Source: Callipepla californica brunnescens
Taxonomy: Eukaryota > Chordata > Aves > Galliformes > Odontophoridae
NCBI GenBank assembly: GCA_023055505.1
Contig: JALIRH010000004.1
Location: 10,907,368 to 10,971,367 of the forward strand
DNA: 64,000 nt
Direction: 5' to 3'
This document shows, piece by piece, positions 53,701 through 64,000 of this stretch. A model generated the notes under the pieces. That model did not search any database. It worked only from the letters and a program-made list of their open reading frames with translations, and was not told the DNA's origin. Numbering within the stretch: the stretch's first letter is position 1; every line of letters starts with the position of its first letter. The translations under genes were made by a program, and so were the position numbers.

Positions 53701-56700
53701 AGAATCTGCAAGCAAGAATGCTGTTGTACGCAGTTTTCTATCTTTTTACCTGAAAGGAGCCACTCAGTTCTATGCAGGAAACATCTATGCATGGGCACCA
53801 GGTATGCAGCAATGTCCAGGGGACAGGTATCTAACTGTCTTCCAGGCTTCTAAAGGGAAATAGTCTATACTAGTGAGCGTGGGACCAAATTTTTGCCAGC
53901 AGACAGACTGTCACTGTGGAATGGATAGGAGCCATTTGAGGAAAGGGCTATCTTGGAGCATTGTCACAAGTTTATGGCAGTTGTTGGGCATTATTAAGAC
54001 TGATGACAAATTGGTTGTGACTGCTTTTCCCAGGGGGACGTTGCTGGAATGAAACACAGGCTTTCTGGGAGGGAAGAAAGCTGCATCTTTGACTTCAGTG
54101 CTTTAACAATGACAATTATATTTAAATGTTCAGAGCCGTATAAAGAATAAAACGGATACTAATTCTACAAAATAATATCAAGTCTAGCAGAACTAAAGTG
54201 CGTCTTTATGAAGAAGAAAGCAAGCTAGCACAAAGGAGGACAGCATTTTCTATTAGTTCATCTTTAGGATTTCCCAGTCTGACTCCTGACTGTTTGTGGT
54301 ACTCTGCAGCATGAGCTTCGTCACCAGATTTGCAATCAAACCTCCACTTCGATTGGGATTGGCCGGGATGTTGTTGAAGTCTCAGCTTTGTCTGCTAAAG
54401 AATTTTCAGATTTCTGCTTAGATATTTTTGGAATTATCTTTCTTAACTAGTTTTCTACCCAGAAAATGATGGTGTGGTGGATGGAACCTTGTGCACACCA
54501 GCCTGCAGTTCAGAGCAGAGACTGCTGAGATAAATGTAATGTAATCTTGAGCAGGTCAGATCCCCGAAGAATTTCAGATCCTAAAACTTTCTAATGAATT
54601 TTAACTCCCTGTCTGCATTAGGTATTTCCAAAACAGACTCTGGTTTAGGATTTCCTGGTGTGAGACTGCCTCTTTCTGGTACGCAGAAATATAGTCAGCC
54701 TCTACCTGCTAACAGGCACATCCTGCTTAAGAGCATAGAGCTCTATTCTTTGAAACACAAGACTATACTATCTATCAATTGCCTACTGCTTAATTAGGGA
54801 TTTTCATGCATTATTTTATACTATGCACCACGTGGAATTTGTTTGCTTTCAAGAGGTCTGTTACTGAGCGTGGCAGCTGCTGCAGAAGGTGACATCCTTG
54901 TTCACAAAGTGAGAGGCTTTAGCTATTAGAATGCAAGTACTGGACCTTTCTGCTCTAAACTTTGTAATAAGGAGCTGTTTACAAAGCAGAGACATCCATG
55001 TGAAGGAAGGCATACTCATCAACGTGAATTTGCTCTCATTCCCCTTTCACGAGTTACCTCAGACGATGTTCTATTTGAGCCCTGAGCATAAGAAAGACAT
55101 GACAGCATTGAGGAGGAGAATATTTCAAGCACTTGCAGACAGTGTTTGGTATAAAAGATGCACCCAAAATTTGGCCAGTTCCACCTGTGTTCAGGTGCTC
55201 TTGGAAATGTCTTTTAGCTTTCCATTTTAGAGCAGTTTTGAGTAAAACCCTTCTTGTCATTCAAGATGGGGTGGGATGCGATGGAGGAGGTGTCCTCTGC
55301 AGCTGAATTGGTGACTTAGCCTCAGTTATTCTCATCTGCATCACCTTCTGGCTGCAGTGCAGCAGCCCAATATTCTGGAAAGTGGAGGCTTCAGTACATG
55401 AGGAAAGTGTCCCAGATCAGGGTCTCCTCAGCAGCCTGTGGTGCTGTGAGCATGTTCTTAGTTCTTTAAGCTAGATTTCCCATTAAACTTAAAATCGAAT
55501 TGAAGACCCTAGTTTCTTCATAGTCTAGACCCAATGTAATGAGAAGACAGCTTATGCATCTGGGGTGAAGCTGCTGCCCGATGGCCCTTATAACATAAAT
55601 GGATTTTTCCAGTTTTGCAATAAAGGCAAATCTATTCTGTAGTCTAGAGAATTATTTTTGTAAAGGCTGTGCTGTGCTACTAGATTAACCTTCCCTCATC
55701 CCTCCTTTTCCTGATTTCCAGGAACTAAAAAAAAACTGAAAAGTTCAGTACTGTCTGCTCCAAGTGCAAAGTTCATACCAGTTGACCTCGCCTTCACCTT
55801 TGTAAATAACCAGAAATGTTAATCTGTAAAGAAGTGAAGCAAAACGAGCCTTGCAGCAAAACCTCATTCTGCAGAAGCGTGGGCTTCGTTTCGCAAGTAG
55901 AGAGTATGTGAGAAGATGTGGGCTTTGTGTTAACCCCTAATGCACTAGGAGAGGGTTCTCAAATATTATTTGACTGAAAGAGGACCCTCCATACAATGTT
56001 CTTGATCAGGGATTCTCCCAGACTTCTATATGCTTGATATTTTATCCGGCATCCTTAAAGTGAAAATCCACAAATGCTTGTAAATGCCAGCTAAATATTC
56101 CTCAGAGTCCTTCTACAATGGAATCTGTACTAGTATTATTTTCTTCTACAACCATTTATGATTTATTAAGATTGCTGAACAGTCATAAATATCTCTAAAT
56201 CTTGCCTATTTTCCAGGGGCTGTATTGTTTTGTGCTAGTTCTGTAAAGGGAAAACTGACAGACAGTGTCTAAATTTGGTCTTGTGGAGTGCTTAGGAATT
56301 CCTTCTGTATGTGCAGCCTTTGCTATATTTATCAAGAGGAAATCCTGAGGATGTATTTAGCTATGATGTTGAAGAATTATTTGAGTTTTACATACTTAAG
56401 GCTCACCTTTCTCATTGAAGAATTATTTTGGGTTATCTGCTATCAAATCACCCTTTACTACTCTGCTAGGGAGAGAATTCTGCTTTGCTTCCCTTGCTGG
56501 GGTTGCTTTCTGTATTTAAAAGACAGATTTTGTATTTAGCTGTAGGAAGGCTTCTCTACCTATGATGTACAGGATTTGGGTCCCCCTTTATGAGAACCTA
56601 ATGTGTTTTCTGGCATAAATAAGCAGTGTCTCCTCTCTCTCTTTTCCAAGAATAATACAGAGCGTTGCCACACAGCTCACCTCTGACCTGGGAGGAAGAC

Positions 56701-58781
56701 AAGGAGCTGCTGCCCAGGAGTTGTGACCCCCACGAATATTGCTTTATCTCAGGGTCAAGAGCCATTTGCTTCTGTCTTAGGGATAATTGTGTCAGTATGC
56801 ACAGTGCACCCTATCAGATGATCAGGTTTGTCACCATGGTTTGGGAACTGATTTTTCACTGGTGTGAAGTCTTTCCCCAGCTATTATTTTTCTACTGCTA
56901 TTATGGAAGGAAAGTACTGAAGATGCTTGACCTTTTCAGTGTCTGGAACTCTCTTTTCCATATTTAATCCTTCAAAACCACTGGGAGGACACCGCACCCT
57001 TTCTGCTATTTATTGACATTAGGTGTGAGCTTTTCAAATGAAGAATACAGAGTTGAGTGCCACGAACACAAATTTTAGCATTCTTTTAGTCCAGCTTTCA
57101 TTGTGTTTATTGTGTGTGGGTGTGGTGGTTTGGGTTGTTGGCTTTGTGCTGTGGTTTTGTTTTTTTTTAATGGTTCAGTTTTGATGATAGCATTTCTCAG
57201 CACTATAGGTGATGATGTTGGAAAGCTCCACTGATTCTGCCTCACAGGGATTGCTCTGCTCTACCTTACCTTCAGTGATAGAAAGCTGTTACTTCTGCTG
57301 GTAAATTTCTCCATAACCTCTTGTCCTCACACTTGCCTTCATCTGTTATACTCTTTTCTATTCAGTGTGATTTTTTTTTTCTTCATAAGTTTCCCTAAGC
57401 GTAGTTGGCCACTAAAGCTCTTCTTCTTCCATTCCATTACACCAAGGAGCCCAGAGTGTAGCTGCTGGGATGGCAGGAGTCATTATGTGCCTGCCTCAGA
57501 ATTCCTGGAGCACTGGGTTGTGAAATGCACAAACCAGGATGCTGATAGGAGAAGGAGCCTTGATGTTATGTGGAATAGGGATTTTCATGTTTCTGAAGAA
57601 TGCATACTAAGAACTGGAACATAGAACTTGCTTTTTGTGCCACATCTAGTAGGTAGCAAGTAAGTAAGTAGCAAGAGCTGATTTTAGGCTATCTTCTGGC
57701 CCTAACAAGAGAGAAATCTGATGTATGTGTATGATGGCCACCACCAGCCTACCCTAGGACTCCTGAGGTTGCCTGCAGCGGTGGGAAATTTTTCTTATAA
57801 ATGTCTGTAGTGTAGATGAAACCAAAGGTTTTTGTGTCTATTTAGCCTTTCTAAAAATTCTTCAGTGTACTGATGGGATAGCAGTCACTCAAAGGAAGAC
57901 TTCCTTTGCTGGCTTGATTGACCGGAGTCATTCTGTGGGAAAGGAAGCTAACTTATTCTAAACTGAAGGTGACCCTTGCCTTTTTGTGAGCAATAAAGAC
58001 ATAATAGAAGCCCAGTTAGGGTTCAGTGGAACCCCCACGGCCATCTGCACACTTCATTGGCAGAAGTGGCTTTCACTTGAACTTGCATTTGACAAGTGTT
58101 TTCTGTCTCTTTCTCATTCAGAAGGGTCCTTCAAAGCCAAGTAATTGAAATGCTCTCACCCCTCACTCCTTTTCCTCCTTCTCCCAGACTCACTTAAATT
58201 GCAGGGCGTTGGTATTCCGTGTTAATGAGTGAAAATGCATGCGCTTCCAAAGCTCACACATTTCTCCTTCCCATAGGGAAGCTTCTGAAAAACTCTTTTC
58301 CACACTCTCTAGCAGCAGCTTCATAAAGGAAAAGTTGAAAAAGTGTTTCTGTTGCCTGTTGCATTGCTGTTCCTCTCCTCCCTCCCCCTCTTTTTTCATA
58401 GCGCTGGACTTTTGAAATGAAACACAAATCAGGTCTCTGGAATAAAAGGTTGTGAGTATGCCTTGTGGCATTTGGAATGAGACTATTCACTGCCTGAATG
58501 ACTATAAATAGAAAGCTAGGAGCTGTGTATTTCTCAGTTCAGACTCCCTGCAAAGAAGCGCCCTTCCCAGTAAAGGGTGACTTTTGAAAGAAACCTTGTT
58601 CCTTGTGCTGAATTGAATTGCTCCAGGAATTCTTCTTCTTGCAGCTCGCATGAAAGACGTTAATCTCTAATTTATTTCTCCTTTTAAAGGCAGCGTTCTC
58701 CATAATAAATGTATATTCCTAGCCGTGTGGCCAGATATGCCTGTCTTGTCTGTACGGAGTTTCATGTAAAATTCCAAATGC

Positions 58782-58798
58782 AGAACAAACATTGTTCT
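58782..58798. promoter_or_regulatory. SOX-like palindrome in intron 7
   Basis: AGAACAAACATTGTTCT is an inverted repeat of seven bases around a three-base centre. Its right half read on the - strand is AGAACAATG, close to the SOX9 consensus. It could bind a SOX dimer. It is not a steroid receptor element, because the AGAACA and TGTTCT halves are five bases apart, not three. Confidence 0.25.
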
Positions 58799-59549
58799 CT
58801 GCGTTTTGCTCCTGAAAGCTTTCTTTTGGCTCTGCTCCAGCTGTCGGCTCCTTTTTATCTGGTATTCATTCTTCGGGAGGAAGGCTAAATTAGTGGCACT
58901 CAGGTTTTTAGGGTTTGAGGAACAGAATGGGAATTGTGATTGATTTTTATAATAAAAGATTTGATTCTCCCCACAGACTTCTGATGTTACCGACATAAGA
59001 ACCCCAATAGCTTACTGTTGCATTTCTTCAGACAATTTGTTTGGCTGATTTGGCTGTTATAAATGCTCATAAATCTCCTGTGTTGTGCACTTATGCAAAT
59101 TTAGCGCAATCATTTTTCTTCTTGCTCCTCTTTTCAGAAGTACTGTGGTATTAAAGGAAGCAGCAGAGTGGACAGGAGGAAAATGTTTGATGGGTTTGAG
59201 TTGGCAGTGTTAAATATCCTAGCACTCAAACTGTTGGCTTGGCTTCTTTCTTTTATTTTTTTCCCTTTTCTGTTTTTTCACTTTTTTCCCCCCTCCCTTC
59301 CCCCTCCTAACACACTGGTGTTTTGTGCAGTGTTATTTTGAAAGCTGCTTCTAATTTTCTCCTCAGACCTCTTCTTTCACGTATTTTTCTGCCTTCTAAA
59401 AACTAGCAAGGGTAGTTTTCTTTGTGGAATTTTTTTTTTTTCCCAGTTCAGAATTCTTCAAGTCTTTACGAAGGCATTCATATATCAGGCATTCATTGTT
59501 GGTTCCATGACTGCTGGATTCCTAGTCGTGTTGGGCTCTGCTTTTCTTT

Positions 59550-59551
<2 letters not shown>

Positions 59552-59579
<28 letters not shown>
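59552..59579. repeat. T28 homopolymer
   Basis: Uninterrupted run of 28 T just before the CR1 tail at 59583. Confidence 0.92.
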
Positions 59580-59582
<3 letters not shown>

Positions 59583-59583
<1 letters not shown>

Positions 59584-59742
59584 GAAGAGTTTAAAGATGA
59601 ACAAATACCTTCCATTCTTAAAGCTTGGGCTGTGCATGACACCTACCTGTGCAATCTGCTGTAGGGAACCTGCTTTAACAGGGGGTTGAATTTGATGATC
59701 TCTTGAGGTCCCTTCCAGGCCCTGCAATTCTGTAATTCTGTG
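59583..59742 (+). mobile_element. CR1 LINE tail
   Basis: Sense-oriented diverged CR1 3' end: GACACCTACCTGTGCAATCT, CAGGGGGTTGAATTTGATGA, TGAGGTCCCTTCCAGGCCC and a terminal TTCTGTAATTCTGTGG. It is bordered on the 5' side by T28 and on the 3' side by a GTT repeat, which may have grown from the insertion tail. Confidence 0.83.
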
Positions 59743-59755
59743 GTTTGTAGTGTGT

Positions 59756-59781
59756 TTGTTGTTGTTGTTGTTGTTGTTGTT
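59756..59781. repeat. (GTT)n microsatellite
   Basis: About eight GTT units directly after the CR1 3' end. Confidence 0.92.
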
Positions 59782-60752
59782 TTCCATTAGTGTTAATATA
59801 AAAATTGACAACAACAGTGGACAAACAAGAAACAGAAGAGGGCTGTTCAGATAACTATGACCCTTTCTACTAGAAAGGAAAAAACAAACAGAAAAAGTGT
59901 ATTCTTTAGTAGGCCTAAGAAAGTCTTCAGGCAGGCTAAGGAAAGCAAATAATCTGTAATATATAATTTATTTTCTTACAAATTACTAAATTATAATTTC
60001 CTTAGCTTAAAAGCCACAATCAATGTCACTATAATAGGATCTTTTCATAGCTGGGTGCATGAATAATAAATGTTGTGGACATATGTATTCTAGCTAGACA
60101 TTTCCTTCTCTTAATCCTGACTATGGGGACATCTTGATTATCCTTGTCATTTTACATTTTGTCTGTGTGCTGGTTTCCTTCTGGTGTACCATCTGTTTTC
60201 CTTGTCACCTTTTATTGTGGTGACTTCCTTCATCCAAGACGGGCCCCAGCCATCCTTGTGCGTTTGCAGCTAGTATAGGTATTTCTCTCGCCTTTTCCCT
60301 TCCTCTCAGAAGCCTGTTGTGAGCCACTGTATGCGCGTGGTGGGTTCATTCCATCACGTGCCATCTTGCCTTGTCTATTGTGACTTTTGTCCAATGGTTT
60401 TGGCCACATTATAGATGTCACCTGCTGTCCATTCATAGTTGTAAATTTTTCCTGCCACCGTTCCCATCTTAGCTCCCCATATTATCTACTTTTACTGCAG
60501 TTTTATCTGCCTCTTAATTTGAAGTGACTTTGCTTCATAGTATGTTTTGCCTCTATATTATCCTTGAGCAGACATCTTGGTTTGGAAAGACAAAGCAATT
60601 ACTTAGTCATATTTTACCAGTTATTCATTTGATCTGTCTTTGAGTTCCTTGTTTGGCCTATGGTGACCTTCCAGATAAAAATATATGCACACACACGTAC
60701 AGCCTTATTTTTAATTATGTTGCCCACTAGTTTGATTATTTGAAATTCTGGA

Positions 60753-60770
60753 TCTATCTATCTATCTATA
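60753..60770. repeat. (CTAT)n microsatellite
   Basis: About four CTAT units in intron 7. Confidence 0.85.
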
Positions 60771-63700
60771 TGTTTTTTAACCTTTAAGCATATATATAAA
60801 ATATTTTCAATTACGTATCTTTTATGATCTTGAAAAGTAAAATATTATGATTCGTTAAATGGTTGGCAAGCACAGAGTGCCCTTTCTTCTGGCTATGGGT
60901 TTGATTTTATTCCATGTTAAAGTATCAAGTGTATTTTCTAAACTGTTGAAAAGAGTAAACTCGCTGAGAAGGGCATGATTAGAACCTAGGTAGTTGTGTG
61001 TGTAACATAAAATGAATCTTATTTCTGTCATATGGATTTTTAAGAGTTATTTAGGAAATCTGAAAACTCCATTGTTCTCACCTAGAAGGCAAAGTGTGGG
61101 GGGGAGCCCTCAGCTTTAGAAAACAAGTCTTCTCGTTGTTTGTAGTCTTAGCTTTTTACTATTGATCTGAATGACTAAATTTGTATCAATCATTTAGAAT
61201 AGCTTCTCTTTCCAGGCATGACTTTTGCTGGAATAAACTGTGTGATTTAACCACTGTGAGATTATACCATCTGGTCTTCTCACTGAGATGCATGTGTATG
61301 ATTCAATCTGCGTAGCAGAGCTTACATTCCAGTTTTAATGCATCATAAAATGTCTACAATGAAAGATCTGTTTTAGTTTGAGGCTTCCCTCCCCTTACTC
61401 AGATAGCAGCAGTGAAGGTTTTACAAATTGTGCTGTAGGTTTTACAAATAGTACACAGACAGTCTTATAGTTTATCTCCTCAGTTTCCCTTCTGTTCTTT
61501 CCATGTGAGTTTTTCCTAAACCAGAAGTAGTGGATGTTTGATTCTCATCTGAATTCTTTGCTGTTGTATGCAACCAACAGACTAGGAGTTTGAGCCTCAT
61601 CTGTTAGGGGCTCAGAGCAATAATAACTATAGAACTGTGTTTTCCAGTGATTTAAGATAAATTAAAATGGTGCTTTTGCTTGAACAGTATTTTTCCCATA
61701 TTATACTTCAGTCTATTTGTTGCTGCTTTTTATTTTCCTTTGCTTTACTTTTCTTCATTCTAACCCCACAAAGGTAGTGTTGTCATCAGCTCTCATGTCT
61801 CAAAGCTTCAGCTGCATGCCTGTAGGAGTCAGAGGATTTCTCTCTAACATACAACTGAGACGATGTGTTCAACTTGGCTGCATCTGGAGGCACAGCACTG
61901 AATAAGATCAGTGGTCTGAGTTGATGCAGAAAATCCTTTTTTAATTTGTACTTGGTGTGCCTTACTTGCCTGTGCTGAGTCATAAGGATTACTCGATCTG
62001 GGGTTGAAAGGAATATTCTCTAGATGGTTGGCAGTTTGCTGTCCGGTCTCATGTATGAATCTCGTACTCTTGCTTAGGGTAGCAGTGGGAGCCATCAGTG
62101 TTTGTGGCAGTGTTGGGGTCATCCACTTTGCCCGTCACATGCTGATTAGTCATCTTCAGTGCAACTAGAAAGGAGCACAGTATGGAGGAATGTGTATGAA
62201 CTAGAAAGAACCTTGTTTTCATTGCTGGTTTTGACATTGAAGGCTGTGAAATGTTTAATGAGGTGGTGGTTTAATGGTTGTTGACTTTGGGTGTTTTGTT
62301 TTTTTTTCTTCTCCCTGCCTTGAAAGGCAAAATATTTATGCTACTTTTTCACAAAGAGTTCTCTGCTTTCCCCAATGGTGTCATCTCGTGGCAGCTCAGG
62401 ATATTCTACATATTGAATAATGAGGGACTACCTGAACAGTGAATTTGGTAACTCGGACTTATGCTCACTGCAAATAATACAGCTATCCAAGTCTATTGTC
62501 AGAGAAAGGCTTCTTCCAGAATACAGACAGATTGTGTGTGTTTAAATTATTTCAAGCTCCTTGAAAAAGAGGTGACAGCCTGTTTGAATATAGAGCTGCT
62601 ACTATCTGTACATATAAGTGAGAAGCAGAATCTGGACTGAAAGCACGAAATGCGTGTCTCTGTTTAAGTCTGAATTAAATATTTGTCGTGAGCATTAAAA
62701 AAAAGAAAATCTTGGTTTTGTCTGCTCAAAAGTACCAATTTAAGTAAGGTTCTTGCTGGTGCTAAACCAGTACAAGAGATGTTTCTTTGCCCTTCTGATC
62801 TATGAAACAGTAATGCCAAGCCTAAGATATAATATTACCCTAGTGATTCTGAAGTGGTAGGTACCAAAAGAATGCTAGGTTACATGAGGAATCTAGAACT
62901 GTCAGAGGTAGGAACTGGGATCAGCTGAAGATCGATACAGACTAGTAATTATGGAACTTAATAGCTTTTTCTGTTAAAGTCTAGTGGTGTTCTGGTGGCC
63001 CAAAGACATTTAATAGAGCCCCGTCTTAAGACTTGATTATTACTTTCTAGGCAGGTGCTGCATTTTGCATTCACTTTTTAAGAGCATCCTGAGAGGCAGG
63101 GATAAGAGGCAGGGATATACAAGTACTTTCCTTCTAGAGAACAGCAATTCCTCTTTGCCCCCCTGCCTCTATGAAGGTGGAGAGCTCTATAGGTAGGGAA
63201 CATCATTACCCCACCCCTATGATTCAGTTAAATCAGTGCTAGCTGCTACTTAACCAGCTTTAAGAACCAAGTGAAGTTTGCATTACTTTGTTGTTATTAT
63301 CTGTTATTCTAGCTTTTGAAAGTTTGAACTTCCAATTCTAATAAGGTACCTGATAGCACAGCTTTGTACATTCATAGTTATTTTTGTTCATGATTCTCCC
63401 AGCTTGCTTTGATTTTTTGGAAGGAGTTGAAAACACTCTGCAAAACTTCTCAAAAGAGGAAATATTGCCAGTTGGGATTGGAAGGGCGAAGATGGGCTGA
63501 GATCAGAAGTAATTTGTTGCTAGAGACTGACAGTAAAACATAAACCGTTTGGTTTTGGAGTGACAGACTTAAGTTCTTAAATATGTCAAATCTTTCCAGA
63601 CTCCGAAGTAGGATGGGTAAAGATATTCTCTTTCTGTAGTGGAGGTTGGTATGAAAGTGCTGTGGTTTTCATTTTTACCATGACAAAAGTTTGTAGGAAA

Positions 63701-64000
63701 GGCATAATTGGAATGAACGTGTTTTTGTATGTGGATATATGTACAGTAGTAACATCTGATGTGTTTATGTTAGAAGGTAGTGCACAAGTAGTTGGTTCTG
63801 GTAACACTGCTAACTTCGATTCTGATAACTCTGAGTCTGGAGCTTGGGACAGCTAATCCATTGCTGAATCAGCTTGGGAACCACTGTAGTCTTCAGTCTC
63901 AGTGTCTGAAAGAAAATGGACTTGAGTTTGTCCATTAGAGACCCCAGCAAAGAGAAAAGTTAAATTGATTTCAGTAAGTTCTCAGATTTCTTCCGCTTTG

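Larger units (their letters stand above)
47733..64000 (+). other. LRP5: LRP5 intron 7 (5' part)
   Basis: From the exon 7 donor to the window end I looked for the exon 8 peptide (INVDGTKRR..., IYWTDWQRRSIE) by reading for its conserved codons and did not find it. I therefore call the whole stretch intron 7. It holds a CR1 tail (59583-59742) bordered by T28 and GTT repeats, a CTAT repeat (60753-60770), a SOX-like palindrome (58782-58798) and an unexplained 561-base open frame (51493-52053). The remainder shows nothing recognisable. Confidence 0.8.

Noticed and set aside
58782..58798. Glucocorticoid or androgen response element
   Set aside because: The AGAACA and TGTTCT halves are present but five bases apart; the receptor dimer needs three.
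63870..63892. GGGAACCACTG near the window end, which on the - strand reads like the CAGTGGTTCCC end of a hAT transposon
   Set aside because: Only about 13 bases match, with no partner terminal repeat or 8-base target duplication seen.

Overview
The window is a piece of an avian nuclear genome, almost certainly galliform (chicken or a close relative). It carries one recognisable gene on the + strand: the 5' half of LRP5, the Wnt co-receptor. The bird assignment rests on several CR1 LINE fragments, a Galluhop-type mariner copy and AT-rich introns; the species cannot be fixed from sequence alone.

Six LRP5 coding exons are present at 8870-9266, 23795-23992, 28290-28486, 30417-30548, 46466-46862 and 47561-47732. 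Their lengths (397, 198, 197, 132, 397 and 172 bases) and junction phases fit human LRP5 exons 2-7 as I know them, and every intron has GT...AG ends. They total 1493 coding bases and correspond to human residues 31-528: all of the first YWTD beta-propeller, the first EGF-like module, and most of the second propeller. Exon 1 (signal peptide) lies upstream of base 1. I found no exon 8 up to base 64000, so the last 16 kb is the start of intron 7.

The other 97-98% of the window is intronic. It holds CR1 LINE copies in both orientations: 2490-2795, 3718-3966 and 5203-5275 on the - strand; 10833-12126 with a broken reverse transcriptase on the + strand; 18122-18262 (+), 33395-33908 (+), 47243-47420 (-) and 59583-59742 (+). 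It also holds one mariner DNA transposon with both terminal repeats and TA target duplication (20195-21305), and many simple repeats. I recognise no second protein-coding gene, tRNA, rRNA or other RNA gene.

Points worth a second look are mostly small intronic structures. They include a perfect CRE 0.85 kb before exon 2, several perfect inverted repeats, a SOX-like palindrome in intron 7, a poly(A) tract placed 22 bases after an AATAAA in intron 5, a 24-base tandem duplication whose two copies differ at a potential MYB site, and one 561-base open frame in intron 7. I saw no convincing undescribed system.
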